Positions 34,248-46,237 of a stretch of DNA of 64,000 bases are shown here, one piece after another. Each line of letters starts with the position of its first letter. Positions within the stretch are counted from its first letter, which is position 1. The notes under the pieces were generated by a model. That model ran no database searches. It saw nothing but the letters and a program-made list of their open reading frames with translations, and had not been told where the DNA came from. This stretch comes from Rhizobacter sp. (GTDB lineage Bacteria; Pseudomonadota; Gammaproteobacteria; Burkholderiales; Burkholderiaceae_C), in NCBI GenBank assembly GCA_019635355.1, contig JAHBZQ010000001.1, forward strand, positions 1,550,001 to 1,614,000. Reading direction: 5' to 3'. The translations under genes and the position numbers were made by a program.

Positions 34248-36764
34248 TCACGAAGCGGCGCGACTCGTGCCGGCCGCACCACGCGCCCCGAGCAGCCGCC
34301 AGGTCGCCCAGGCCACCGGGGCGGCGAGCGCCAGCAGCACCGGCCCGGCGGGCAGCGCCGGCAGGCCGAAGGCTTCGGCCACCGGCGGCACCAGCCCGAT
34401 GACGGCCCCCAGGGCGCACACCCCGAGCAGCAGCCACTGGAAGACCCGGTTGCCCGCGTGCGACACACCGCCGCCCGACCTGAACCACTGCAGCATGGCC
34501 AGGTTGCCGACGACCACCGACACCACCCCCGCCAGCCGCAGCTGCATGTCGCTCGCGCCGGCCCGCTGCGCCGCCCATTGCACCGCCGCCGCAAAGCCGA
34601 GGGCCAACCCGCCGACCGCCAGCGCCCGCGCGACCAGCGGCCAAGTCACGAGCGCGGCTGCGGCCGCACGCGGCGGCACCTGCATCGACTGCTTCGGCGC
34701 CGGCTCGGCTTCGAAGACGAGCGAGCAGGCCGGGTCGATGATCAGCTCGAACAGCACCACATGAAGCGGCAGCAGCAGCACGGGCCCGCCGAAGAGCGGT
34801 AGCAGCGAGAGCCCGACGATGGGCACGTGCACCGCCAGCAGGTAGGCGATCGCCTTCTGCAGGTTGCCGAAGATGCGCCGCCCGGCCCGCACCGCGTCGA
34901 CGAGCGAGGTGAAACGGTCGTCGAGCAGCACCAGCGCCGCGGCTTCGCGGGCGACGTCGGTGCCACGGCCGCCCATCGCCACGCCCACGTCGGCGGCGCG
35001 CAGGGCCGGGCCGTCGTTCACGCCGTCGCCGGTCATCGCGACCACCTCGCCGCGCCGCTGCAAGGCCTGCACGATGCGCAGCTTCTGCACCGGCGTGACG
35101 CGGGCGTACACCGCCACGTGCGCCACCAGCCCTTCGAGCTTCGCTTCGCTGGTGTGGTCGAGCTCGCGGCCGGTCAGCACGAGGGGCGGGCCCGCCGGCC
35201 CCTCGTGTGGCGGCACGAGGCCCGCCTCACGCGCGATCGCGAGCGCCGTGGCCGCGGAATCGCCGGTGATCATCACCACCCGCACGCCGGCCTCGCGGCA
35301 CACGCGCAGCGCGGCGGGCACCTCCTCGCGCAGCGGGTCGTGGAAGGCGAGCACACCTTGCACGGTGTAGCCCTTCTCGGGCAGCGAAGCGGCATCGCGG
35401 CAGGTGGCGCTGGCCACGGCGATCACGCGCATGCCGCGCTGCGACCATGCATGCACCTGGCGCAGCAGCGCCTCGGGCACCTCGGCACAGCGCTCGAACA
35501 CCGCTTCGGGTGCGCCCTTGAGCGCCACCCGGAACGCGTCGGCGTCGCCGAGGTCCCAGCACTGCCGCACGTAGGGCCGGCCGGGTGCGACGCCTTCGCG
35601 GGCCTGCAGGACCTTGCGCGCGTCTTCGGCGCCGTGCGGCGCGAGGCGCAGGATGGCGCGGTCCATCGGCTCCAGCCCTTCGGCCACGCTCGCCAGCGCC
35701 GCGGCGCGCAGCAGCGGCGCCAGCGCCTCGGGCAGCACATCGCCCGGCCGGCGCTCGCAGGCCACGCCGGTCAACGACATCGCGCCCACGACTTCCATCT
35801 GGTTGCAGGTGAGCGTGCCGGTCTTGTCCACGCACAGCACGGTCGTCGAGCCGAGAGTCTCGATGGCCTGCGGCTGGCGCGTCAGCACCTGCTGCCGGGC
35901 GAGGCGCCAGGCGCCGAGCGCGAGCATCACCGTCCACACCACCGCGAACTCTTCCGGCACGATGGACATGGCGAGCGTGAGGCCCACCAGCAAGCCGGCC
36001 GACCAGGAGCCGTCGCGCCAGGCGAAGAGCATCGCGGCCACCACGCAGGTGATGAGCGCGACGATGGCCACCGCCTGCACCAGGCGCTTGAGTTCGGCAT
36101 GCAGACGGCTCTGGCGCGGCGCCACCGCACCGATCGCCCCACCGATGCGCCCGAGCGCGGTGCGCGGCCCGGTGGCGGTGACGTCGGCCGCGCCGTCGCC
36201 CTGCACCACCAGCGTGCCGGCGTTCAGCCGGCTGGCGTCGGCGTCGCCGGGGTGCTTGTCGACCGGCACCGACTCGCCGGTGAGCATCGATTCGTCGACC
36301 CGCAGACCGTGCGACTGGCGCAGCACCGCATCGCAGGCGAGGCGGTCGCCCTCTTCCACCAGCAGCCGGTCGCCCACCACGATCTCCTGGCTGGAGATGC
36401 GGCGCACCACGCCGCCGCGCAACACGCTGCTGCGCGGGCTGGCCAGGTCGTGCAGCGCTTCCAGCACCCGCTGGGTGCGCAGATCCTGGAAGGCCGAGAT
36501 GCCGATCACGGCACAGATCGACACACCGAGCGCCACCGCATCGAAGACTTCCCCGAGCAGCCCGTAGAGCAGCGTGCAGGCCAGCAACAGCAGCACCATC
36601 GGCTGCGCGGCCACCGAGGCCACCACGGCGAGCGCGCTGCGGTGCCGGGGCGGTGGCAGGCGGTTGGGCCCGTCGCGCAGCAGGCGCGCATGTGCTTCGT
36701 CGTCGCTCAGGCCGGCGGCGTGGGTGGCGTTTTCGGTGGCGTCGGGCGCTGCGGTATGGGTCAT
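34248..36764 (-). CDS. Cation-transporting P-type ATPase (P2-like)
   Basis: This 838-residue membrane pump has the actuator motif LTGESVPVDK, the phosphorylation site VDKTGTLTCNQ, the hinge MTGDGVNDGPAL and about ten hydrophobic segments. Helix 4 reads SIVPEEFAVV, where Ca2+ pumps have PEGL, so the ion is uncertain and heavy-metal-type Cys-Pro-Cys is absent. It diverges from the ABC export operon, with an FNR-like box in between. An expression link to low oxygen is inferred. Confidence 0.92.
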   Translation of the reverse strand: MTHTAAPDATENATHAAGLSDDEAHARLLRDGPNRLPPPRHRSALAVVASVAAQPMVLLLLACTLLYGLLGEVFDAVALGVSICAVIGISAFQDLRTQRVLEALHDLASPRSSVLRGGVVRRISSQEIVVGDRLLVEEGDRLACDAVLRQSHGLRVDESMLTGESVPVDKHPGDADASRLNAGTLVVQGDGAADVTATGPRTALGRIGGAIGAVAPRQSRLHAELKRLVQAVAIVALITCVVAAMLFAWRDGSWSAGLLVGLTLAMSIVPEEFAVVWTVMLALGAWRLARQQVLTRQPQAIETLGSTTVLCVDKTGTLTCNQMEVVGAMSLTGVACERRPGDVLPEALAPLLRAAALASVAEGLEPMDRAILRLAPHGAEDARKVLQAREGVAPGRPYVRQCWDLGDADAFRVALKGAPEAVFERCAEVPEALLRQVHAWSQRGMRVIAVASATCRDAASLPEKGYTVQGVLAFHDPLREEVPAALRVCREAGVRVVMITGDSAATALAIAREAGLVPPHEGPAGPPLVLTGRELDHTSEAKLEGLVAHVAVYARVTPVQKLRIVQALQRRGEVVAMTGDGVNDGPALRAADVGVAMGGRGTDVAREAAALVLLDDRFTSLVDAVRAGRRIFGNLQKAIAYLLAVHVPIVGLSLLPLFGGPVLLLPLHVVLFELIIDPACSLVFEAEPAPKQSMQVPPRAAAAALVTWPLVARALAVGGLALGFAAAVQWAAQRAGASDMQLRLAGVVSVVVGNLAMLQWFRSGGGVSHAGNRVFQWLLLGVCALGAVIGLVPPVAEAFGLPALPAGPVLLALAAPVAWATWRLLGARGAAGTSRAAS

Positions 36765-36798
36765 GGCGAGACTGTGTGAGCGCCCTCACGCCGCTCGG

Positions 36799-36812
36799 TT
36801 GACGTGCGTCAA
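36799..36812 (+). promoter_or_regulatory. FNR-like palindrome between P-type ATPase and ABC export operon
   Basis: TTGAC-GTGC-GTCAA lies in the perfect dyad GTTGACG-TG-CGTCAAC. A class II start on the plus strand would fall near 36847, 24 bases before the ABC ATPase gene. On the other strand the same spacing would coincide with the ATPase start codon, so the plus-strand operon is the likelier target. Confidence 0.55.
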
Positions 36813-36870
36813 CGGCGCTGGGGCGCATCACTTTAGGCTCGCCGGGTCACATTCCTGCAGGAGCCCCTAC

Positions 36871-37605
<735 letters not shown>

Positions 37606-37612
37606 CGTTGCG

Positions 37613-39988
<2,376 letters not shown>

Positions 39989-39990
39989 CG

Positions 39991-41202
39991 ATGAAACGTT
40001 CGACATGGGGCATGGCCATCGGCGGCACTGCGGTGGCGCTCGCGCTGGTGGTGTGGGCCTTTGCGCCGAGGCCGCTCGAAGTCGAGGTGGCGACGGTCAC
40101 GCAGGCCGCCTTCAAGGCCACCATCGACGAAGACGGCAAGACGCGCGTGCGCGAGCGCTATGTGGTGGCGGCACCCCTCGCCGGGCAGTTGCTGCGCATG
40201 CGCCTGCGCGAAGGCGACCGCGTGGAAGCGGGTGAGGTGGTGGCGCAGATCGTGCCGGTGCTCTCGCCCATGCTCGACGACCGCACGCAGCGCGACCTGC
40301 AGGCGCGCCTGGGCATCGCGCTCGCGCAGGTGCAGCGGGCGCGGGCGCGGGCCGACGGCGCGCGCATCGGCTTGAAGCAGGCGCTCAGCGAAGCGGCGCG
40401 CACCGAGCAGCTGGCCACGCAGGGTTTCGTCTCGCTCACCAAGCTCGAAGTCACCCGCCTCGCGGCCGAAGCCGCCCAGAAGGAACTCGACGCCGCCACG
40501 CAGGAGCAGCTGGTGGCCAACCACGAGGTCGAGCAGGCCGGCAATGCGCTGCGCGTGGTGCGCGGCCCGCAGCAGAACGCGCGCGCCTTCGACCTGCGCG
40601 CGCCAGTGGCCGGCCGCGTGCTGCGCGTGGCGCAGGTGAGCGAGGGCGCGGTGGCGCTCGGTGCGCCGCTCCTCGAGCTGGGCGACACCTCGCAGCAGGA
40701 GATCGTGGCCGAGCTGCTGACGACCGACGCTTTGCGCATCCAGCCCGGTGCGGCGGTGTTGGTGGAGCGCTGGGGCGGCCCGGGCGCGCTCGACGGCACG
40801 GTGCGGCGCGTGGAGCCCGCGGGCTTCACCAAGGTCTCGGCGCTCGGCGTGGAAGAGCAGCGCGTGAAGGTGCTGATCGACATCACGAGCCCCGCGTCGC
40901 GCTGGGCCAGCCTCGGCGACGGTTATCGCGTGAGCGTGCGCGTGGTGACGCTTGCACTCGACAAGGCCGTGCAGCTGCCGGCCAGCGCCGTCTTCCCGCT
41001 GCCCGACGCCGGGCCGGGCGAGGCCGACTTCGGCGTCTTCCGCCTCGATGAGGGCCACGCACGCCTGGTCCGGGTGAAGGTCGGCGCGCGCAACGGCAGC
41101 ATGGCCTGGGTGCCGCAAGGCGTGGACCCCGGCACCACGGTGATCGTCTATCCCCCCGCAGGCCTGAAGGATGGCGCCCGCGTGAAGGCGCGTTCGGTCT
41201 GA
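39991..41202 (+). CDS. Periplasmic adaptor (HlyD/MacA-like membrane fusion protein)
   Basis: This protein of about 403 residues has one N-terminal membrane helix, a first lipoyl half (VAAPLAGQLLRMRLREGDRVEAGEVVAQI), a helical hairpin (about 90-185), a second lipoyl half (DLRAPVAGRVLRVAQVSEGA) and a beta-barrel part. It completes the ABC export system and would bridge to an outer membrane channel, none of which is encoded nearby. ATG codons at 39985 (ATGA overlap with the permease stop) and 39991 are possible; the second has better spacing from GAGG. Confidence 0.9.
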   Translation: MKRSTWGMAIGGTAVALALVVWAFAPRPLEVEVATVTQAAFKATIDEDGKTRVRERYVVAAPLAGQLLRMRLREGDRVEAGEVVAQIVPVLSPMLDDRTQRDLQARLGIALAQVQRARARADGARIGLKQALSEAARTEQLATQGFVSLTKLEVTRLAAEAAQKELDAATQEQLVANHEVEQAGNALRVVRGPQQNARAFDLRAPVAGRVLRVAQVSEGAVALGAPLLELGDTSQQEIVAELLTTDALRIQPGAAVLVERWGGPGALDGTVRRVEPAGFTKVSALGVEEQRVKVLIDITSPASRWASLGDGYRVSVRVVTLALDKAVQLPASAVFPLPDAGPGEADFGVFRLDEGHARLVRVKVGARNGSMAWVPQGVDPGTTVIVYPPAGLKDGARVKARSV

Positions 41203-41217
41203 CGTCTGCCGGTCCGC

Positions 41218-41231
41218 TTGTGCTGCATCAA
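41218..41231 (+). promoter_or_regulatory. Weak FNR-like box before the short-chain dehydrogenase gene
   Basis: TTGTG-CTGC-ATCAA has one perfect half site and one with two changes. A class II start would be near 41266, 25 bases before the gene. It is weaker than the other boxes in the window and could be chance. Confidence 0.35.
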
Positions 41232-41290
41232 ACCGCGGCGCAAGGCCTGCGGGATCATCGATTCATCGTGATGTCTTCGAGGAGCCGACC

Positions 41291-42073
41291 ATGACCGCCA
41301 CACTCTCCACGCCCACACCCTCCCCGCTCTTGACCGGCAAGGTTGCCCTCGTGACCGGCGCCGCCTCGGGCATCGGCCGTGCCATCGCGCTTGCCTACGC
41401 GCGCGAAGGGGCCAAGGTGGTCGTCTCCGACATGGACGCGGCGGGTGGCGAAGAAACCGTGGCGCTGGTGCGGCGCCAGTCGGGCGAGGCCCTCTTCGTG
41501 AAGGCCGATGGGAGCCAGGCGGCCGACTGCGAGCAGTTGGTGTCGCGCTGCATCGCGGCCTACGGGCGGCTCGACGCCGCCTGCAACAACGCCGGCATCG
41601 GCGGCGACCTGGCCCCCACCGCCGACTACCCGCTCGATGCGTGGCAGCGCGTGATCGGCGTGAACCTCACCGGCGTCTTCCTGTGCATGAAGTACCAGAT
41701 CCCCGAGCTGCTGAAGACGCGCGGCAGCATCGTGAACATGGCCTCCATCCTCGGCGCGGTGGGCTTCGCTTTCGCGCCGGCCTACACCGCGGCCAAGCAC
41801 GGCGTGCTCGGCCTCACCAAGGCGGCAGCGCAGGAGTACGGCGCCCAGGGCGTGCGCATCAACGCAGTCGGCCCGGCGTTCATCCACACCCCGATGATCT
41901 CGGCGCTGGAAGCCGATGCAGGCTCGCTTGCGCAACTGGTGTCGCAACACCCCATCGGCCGGCTGGGCGAGCCACGCGAGGTGGCCGAGCTCGTGGTGTG
42001 GCTCAACTCCGAACGGGCGTCGTTCTGCACCGGGGCGTACTTCCCGGTGGACGGCGGCTACCTCGCGCGCTGA
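41291..42073 (+). CDS. Short-chain dehydrogenase/reductase (SDR) family oxidoreductase
   Basis: This 260-residue classical SDR has the cofactor motif TGAASGIG, an acidic residue after strand 2 (VVVSDMDAAG) that favours NAD(H), CNNAGIGG, the catalytic Ser in NMASILGAV and Y-x-x-x-K in PAYTAAKHG, and the C-terminal PVDGGYLA. The substrate cannot be inferred. GAGGAG lies before the ATG at 41291. It is separated by 88 bases from the export operon, with a weak FNR-like box in the gap. Confidence 0.9.
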   Translation: MTATLSTPTPSPLLTGKVALVTGAASGIGRAIALAYAREGAKVVVSDMDAAGGEETVALVRRQSGEALFVKADGSQAADCEQLVSRCIAAYGRLDAACNNAGIGGDLAPTADYPLDAWQRVIGVNLTGVFLCMKYQIPELLKTRGSIVNMASILGAVGFAFAPAYTAAKHGVLGLTKAAAQEYGAQGVRINAVGPAFIHTPMISALEADAGSLAQLVSQHPIGRLGEPREVAELVVWLNSERASFCTGAYFPVDGGYLAR

Positions 42074-42076
42074 GCC

Positions 42077-43444
42077 TCAGGCTTCTGCGTCGAGGTCGAC
42101 ACAGTCGCGGTACTCGGGCACCGAACACGCCCAGCCCTGGCGCTCTTCGAGCGCCTGGCGCAGGGCGTCGGCGGCCACCGGCTCGCCGTGCGTCACGAAC
42201 ACATGCCGCGGCGCGCGCGGCAGGGCAGCGGCCCAGTCGAGCAGCTCGTTGCGGTCGGCATGGGCCGACATCGAGTCGATGCACGCCACCTCGGCGCGCA
42301 CCGGCACGTGCTGGCCGTGGATCTTCACCGTCTCGACACCCGCCACCATCGCCGCGCCCCGCGTGCCTGCGGCCTGGTAGCCGGCAAAGACGATGCTGTT
42401 GCGGCGGTCGGGCGCGTAAGCCTTCAGGTGGTGCAGCACACGCCCGCCCGAGGCCATGCCGCTGGCCGAGATGATCACCGCCGGCATGTGCAGGGTGTTG
42501 AGGCGCTTCGACTCTTCGATGCTGGTGACGATGCGGGTCGTGCGGCGCAACGCTTCGCACTGCTCGGCAGTGAGCCGGTGTTCGGCATGGTGCGCCTCGT
42601 AGATGCGCGTGGCGTCGGTGGCCATCGGGCTGTTGAGGAACACCGGGATGTCGGGAATGCGGCGCTGCTCGCGCAGCAGGTGCAGCGCGTACATGATGGC
42701 CTGCGCGCGCCCCACCGCGAACGACGGCACCACGACCACGCCGCCGCGCGCTGCCGTGCGGTTGATCACGTCGGCCAACAGTTCGAGTGGGTCGGTCTCG
42801 ACATGGCTGCGGTCGCCGTAGGTCGACTCCATCACCAGCCAGTCGCAGCGTATCGGCGCGTCGGGCGGGAACATCAGCATGTCCGATTGGCGCCCGAGGT
42901 CGCCCGAGAAGAGGATGGAGCGGCCGCCCCAGGCCACATGCACGCTCACCGCACCCAGCAGGTGGCCGGCCTTGCGCAGCGTCACCTGCACGCCGGGGAT
43001 GGGCTCGAAGGGCTGGCCGAGCGCCACCGTGCGGAAGGCCTTCAGCGCCTGATGCGCCTGCTCTTCGGTGTAGAGCGGCAAGGCCGGGTGGTGCTTGGAG
43101 AAGCCGTGCCGGTTGGCGTATTCGGCTTCTTCTTCCAGCAGGCGGCCGGAATCGGGCAGCAAGAGCCCGCACAGCTCGCGCGTGGCCTGGCTGCTGTACA
43201 CGGGGCCGGCGAAGCCACTCTGGCAAAAGCGCGGCAGGAAGCCACTGTGGTCGAGGTGGGCATGCGTGAGCACGACCGCGTCGACCTTCGACGCCTCCAC
43301 CTGCGGCGCCTCCCAGTTGCGAAGCCGAAGCTGCTTCAAGCCCTGGAACAGGCCGCAATCGATCATCAGCTTGCGGCCTGCGTGTTCGAGCAGGTACTTC
43401 GAGCCGGTCACGGTGCCGGTGCCGCCAAGGAATGTGAGTCTCAT
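42077..43444 (-). CDS. MBL-fold beta-CASP hydrolase with C-terminal RMMBL motif
   Basis: This 455-residue protein has the metallo-beta-lactamase motif THAHLDHSG near residue 62, the beta-CASP region (about 210-370; VVVVPSFAVGRAQ, VIISASGMASGG) and the C-terminal SAHADRNELLDW and VFVTHGEP. This arrangement is that of CPSF-like RNA exo/endonucleases. Bacterial members are annotated as RNA-specificity metallohydrolases and are often found in FNR/Anr-linked clusters. The start ATG at 43444 is followed in reverse by an FNR-like box. Its end lies four bases from the SDR stop. Confidence 0.9.
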   Translation of the reverse strand: MRLTFLGGTGTVTGSKYLLEHAGRKLMIDCGLFQGLKQLRLRNWEAPQVEASKVDAVVLTHAHLDHSGFLPRFCQSGFAGPVYSSQATRELCGLLLPDSGRLLEEEAEYANRHGFSKHHPALPLYTEEQAHQALKAFRTVALGQPFEPIPGVQVTLRKAGHLLGAVSVHVAWGGRSILFSGDLGRQSDMLMFPPDAPIRCDWLVMESTYGDRSHVETDPLELLADVINRTAARGGVVVVPSFAVGRAQAIMYALHLLREQRRIPDIPVFLNSPMATDATRIYEAHHAEHRLTAEQCEALRRTTRIVTSIEESKRLNTLHMPAVIISASGMASGGRVLHHLKAYAPDRRNSIVFAGYQAAGTRGAAMVAGVETVKIHGQHVPVRAEVACIDSMSAHADRNELLDWAAALPRAPRHVFVTHGEPVAADALRQALEERQGWACSVPEYRDCVDLDAEA

Positions 43445-43477
43445 GTGCGCAGTGTCAGTCGAGCGACGTGGTTGAGG

Positions 43478-43491
43478 CTGATTCAGATCAA
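43478..43491 (-). promoter_or_regulatory. FNR-like box before the MBL-fold hydrolase gene
   Basis: CTGAT-TCAG-ATCAA matches the consensus at nine of ten conserved positions. Its centre is 40 bases before the hydrolase ATG, which is close for a class II promoter. It also lies beside the MerR-type promoter at 43495. Confidence 0.45.
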
Positions 43492-43494
43492 CGC

Positions 43495-43525
43495 TTGACC
43501 CTCAAGTGGCTTGAGGTCCTACCGT
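43495..43525 (+). promoter_or_regulatory. MerR-type promoter/operator
   Basis: A -35 element TTGACC (43495-43500) and a -10 element TACCGT (43520-43525) are separated by 19 bases. The spacer holds the dyad CCTCAAG-TGG-CTTGAGG (43500-43516). The over-long spacer with a central dyad is the hallmark of promoters that MerR proteins untwist. It faces the small membrane protein and merR-type genes. Confidence 0.8.
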
Positions 43526-43564
43526 GCCGAGGTGGGCGTTGTGCCCCCGCTTCGGAAACACGAT

Positions 43565-43876
43565 ATGAAACCATGGAAAGCCGCGCTCGGGGTAGGCGCC
43601 GCCTGTGCCGCCTGCTGTGCGGTGCCGCTGCTCGGAGGTGGCGCCGCGCTCGCAGCCGGCTCTGCCTCCCTCACCGCGTTGGGGTCGGCCCTCCTGGCCT
43701 GCGCCGACGAGTTGCTGCCGCTGGCGATCGGCCTGCTCGGCCTGGCGGCGGTGGGCGCCGGCATCGTCGTCTGGCGGCGACGCCAGGCACGGTTCGACGC
43801 GCCGGCCTGTGCGCTGCCGGCTGACGAGCAGCCGGGCCGCAAAGCGTGCGCCTGCCCGCCCGGCCCATGCGGATGA
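43565..43876 (+). CDS. Small Cys-rich inner membrane protein, MerF/MerT-like
   Basis: This 103-residue protein has two hydrophobic segments (about 8-35 and 50-72). The first carries CAACC, a paired-Cys motif that recalls the metal-binding Cys pair in helix 1 of MerT and MerF. A polar tail ends with several Cys (CACPPGPCG). The gene lies behind a MerR-type promoter and before a MerR-type regulator gene, so metal transport or binding is likely. It is not a clear member of a named Mer family. The ATG at 43565 was chosen because it starts just before helix 1. Confidence 0.7.
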   Translation: MKPWKAALGVGAACAACCAVPLLGGGAALAAGSASLTALGSALLACADELLPLAIGLLGLAAVGAGIVVWRRRQARFDAPACALPADEQPGRKACACPPGPCG

Positions 43877-43889
43877 TTAGGATGGCGCG

Positions 43890-44360
43890 ATGAACGCAAG
43901 ACTCTCCATCGGCCTCGTCGCCCGCCAGACCGGCTGCACCGTGCCGACCATCCGCTACTACGAAGAGATCGGCCTGCTGCCCCCGGCGCACCGCACCGAC
44001 GCGGGCCAGCGGCACTACGACGAGCGGACGATCCGTCGCCTCACGTTCATCCGCCGCTGCCGGGACTTCGGCTTTTCGATCGACCAGGTGCGTGAACTGG
44101 TGGGCCTCGTCGACCAGCCTGAGCGCCCCTGCAACGAGGTGCGCGACATCGCCGCGCTGCACCTCACGCAGCTTCGCAGCCGCCTCGCCGAGCTGAAGGC
44201 CCTGGAAGCGAGCCTCAGCGCCTTCGTCTGCAATTGCGAGTCGGCCTGCGCGGGCGGGCCGGCCATCGACTGCACGATCCTCGAAGACCTGTCGGTGGAG
44301 CGTGAAGGCGTTGCCGCAGCGATGGCAGGCAGTTGCTGCGCGCCCTTAGCGTGTGAATGA
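43890..44360 (+). CDS. MerR-family metal-responsive regulator
   Basis: This 156-residue regulator starts with the MerR helix-turn-helix (LVARQTGCTVPTIRYYEEIG) and a dimerisation helix (about 80-118). Cys at 81, 114, 116, 120 and 128 fit the metal sites of the ZntR/PbrR/MerR group, and extra Cys lie at the end (149, 150, 155). A soft or divalent metal such as Hg, Pb, Cd or Zn is plausible. It follows the small membrane protein gene by 13 bases and probably controls the promoter at 43495. Confidence 0.9.
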   Translation: MNARLSIGLVARQTGCTVPTIRYYEEIGLLPPAHRTDAGQRHYDERTIRRLTFIRRCRDFGFSIDQVRELVGLVDQPERPCNEVRDIAALHLTQLRSRLAELKALEASLSAFVCNCESACAGGPAIDCTILEDLSVEREGVAAAMAGSCCAPLACE

Positions 44361-44401
44361 CGGCACGACGCAACCATGAGGCGCAGGCCGACTGCGCAAA
44401 G

Positions 44402-44434
44402 AAAAACGGGTTAGCACTTTCGCGCTAACCCGTT
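44402..44434 (-). terminator. Rho-independent terminator of the gltX-tRNA transcript
   Basis: An 11-base perfect stem (44405-44415 with 44424-44434) and eight-base loop are followed on the minus strand by a run of T. It lies eight bases after the tRNA-Asp 3' end. Confidence 0.85.
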
Positions 44435-44442
44435 GATTTCGT

Positions 44443-44519
44443 TGGCGGAGTGGACGGGGCTCGAACCCGCGACCCCCGGCGTGACAGGCCGGTATTCTAA
44501 CCAACTGAACTACCACTCC
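44443..44519 (-). tRNA. tRNA-Asp (anticodon GTC)
   Basis: A 77-base cloverleaf with acceptor GGAGTGG/CCACTCC, D arm AGTTCAGTTGGTTAGAAT, anticodon loop CTGTCAC and T arm GGGTTCGAGCCC. The 3' CCA is encoded. It is the last of three tRNA genes downstream of gltX. Confidence 0.97.
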
Positions 44520-44572
44520 AGATGGCTTCTGCTTTGATGTGGTTCACATCTCTGCACAAGCGCCATCAAACT

Positions 44573-44648
44573 TGGCGTCCCCTAGGGGATTCGAACCCCT
44601 GTAATCACCGTGAAAGGGTGGTGTCCTAGGCCTCTAGACGAAGGGGAC
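44573..44648 (-). tRNA. tRNA-Glu (anticodon TTC)
   Basis: A 76-base cloverleaf with acceptor GTCCCCT/AGGGGAC, anticodon loop CTTTCAC and T arm GGGGTTCGAATCCCC. The 3' CCA is encoded. It lies in the same transcription unit direction as gltX, whose product charges this tRNA. Confidence 0.97.
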
Positions 44649-44703
44649 TTAAACCTTCGCAATCTCTTTCGAGATTCTCTTGAACCGTGCGCCACCGTTT
44701 TGT

Positions 44704-44779
<76 letters not shown>

Positions 44780-44842
44780 GTTGTTTTCGCTAACTTCAAC
44801 GAGTCACACTGTTCAAGCGAGACCACGATTATAGACAGAAAT

Positions 44843-46234
44843 TCAAGCGCCCTGCAAACGCGAAAGAACAGTGTCTTTCGGGAACAGTTCCAGCACAGCG
44901 TCGAGCGACGGCGTCTGCGCGCGCCCGCACACGATCACACGCACCGCGTGTGCGAGTTGCGGCATCTTGAGGCCGTGGGCGGTGAGCGTTTCCTTGATGG
45001 CAGCGGCGATGGCAGGCTTGGCCCACTCGGCCGCTTCGAGCTTGGCTCGCAGGGTGGGCAGCGCCGGCTTCACCACATCGGTGACATGGGCAGCGAGGTC
45101 TTCCGCGGTCGGCGACACATGGGCGAAGTACATCGCGACCCAGTCGGCGAGTTCGACAGTGGTGCTGCAGCGGTCCTTGAAGAGCGGGACGGTTCGAGCG
45201 ACCGATGCGACCGACGATTCGATGCCGCGGCGCTTGAGCTGGTCGACCACGAGCGAAGACAGACGTTGCTCGTCGATGGTCTTGATGTAGTGCGCATTGA
45301 CCCAGGCCAACTTGGCCGCATCCCATTGCGCGGGGCTCTTCGACAGGTGTGAGCCGTCGAACCATGAGATGAATTGCTCGCGCGTGAAGAGCTCCTCGTC
45401 GCCGTGGCTCCAACCGAGCCGCGCGAGGTAATTGAGCATGCCTTCGGGCAGGAAGCCGGCTTCTTCGTAGGCGGTCACGCTCACCGCGCCGCGGCGCTTC
45501 GACAGCTTCTGGCCGTCGTCGCCAAGGATCACCGGCACGTGGCCGAACCGAGGCAGCGGCGCGCCCAGCGCGTGGAAGATGTTGATCTGCCAGGGCGTGT
45601 TGTTGACGTGCTCGTCGCCGCGGAACACGTGGCTGATCTGCATGTCCCAGTCGTCGACCACCACCGCGAAGTTGTAGGTGGGCACGCCATCGGCGCGCAT
45701 GATGATGAGGTCGTCGATCTCGTGGTTCGAGATGGTGATCGGGCCTTTGCAGAGGTCGTCCCAGGTGACGGCGCCATCCTTCGGGTTGGCGAAGCGGATC
45801 ACGGGCTGCACACCGGCCGGTGGCGTGGGCAGCACCTTGCCGGGCTCGGGGCGCCAGCGGCCGTCGTAGTGGGTCTTCTCGCCACGCGCCTTCTGCGCTT
45901 CGCGCATCGCATCAAGCTCGGCGGGCGTGGTGTAGCAGCGATAGGCGCGGCCGTTCGCGATCAGCTGGTCGACGACCTCCCGATAGCGGCCGAGCCGCTG
46001 CATCTGGTAGATGGGGCCTTCGTCGTACTCGAGACCCAGCCACTTCATCGAGGCAAGGATCTGCTCGACCGAGTCTTGTGTCGAGCGGGCGACATCGGTG
46101 TCTTCGATGCGCAGGACGAACTCACCGCCGTGATGGCGGGCGTAGCCCCATGAGTAGAGCGCGGTGCGGGCCGTGCCGAGGTGCAGAAAGCCGGTGGGCG
46201 ACGGGGCGATGCGGGTGCGGATCTTCTGGGTCAT
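44843..46234 (-). CDS. gltX: Glutamyl-tRNA synthetase
   Basis: This 463-residue class I synthetase charges tRNA-Glu. The HIGH-type motif is in PSPTGFLHLGTART and the KMSKS-type motif is KLSKRRGA. The full length and the C-terminal anticodon-binding helices are typical of the bacterial discriminating or non-discriminating enzyme, which sequence alone does not settle. The gene starts three bases after the purF stop, so it is probably in the same transcript, and tRNA-Ala, tRNA-Glu and tRNA-Asp genes follow. Confidence 0.97.
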   Translation of the reverse strand: MTQKIRTRIAPSPTGFLHLGTARTALYSWGYARHHGGEFVLRIEDTDVARSTQDSVEQILASMKWLGLEYDEGPIYQMQRLGRYREVVDQLIANGRAYRCYTTPAELDAMREAQKARGEKTHYDGRWRPEPGKVLPTPPAGVQPVIRFANPKDGAVTWDDLCKGPITISNHEIDDLIIMRADGVPTYNFAVVVDDWDMQISHVFRGDEHVNNTPWQINIFHALGAPLPRFGHVPVILGDDGQKLSKRRGAVSVTAYEEAGFLPEGMLNYLARLGWSHGDEELFTREQFISWFDGSHLSKSPAQWDAAKLAWVNAHYIKTIDEQRLSSLVVDQLKRRGIESSVASVARTVPLFKDRCSTTVELADWVAMYFAHVSPTAEDLAAHVTDVVKPALPTLRAKLEAAEWAKPAIAAAIKETLTAHGLKMPQLAHAVRVIVCGRAQTPSLDAVLELFPKDTVLSRLQGA

Positions 46235-46237
46235 TCT

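Noticed and set aside
34827..36779. A 650-residue open frame opposite the P-type ATPase
   Set aside because: No domain; DKTGT and GDGVND motifs lie on the other strand.
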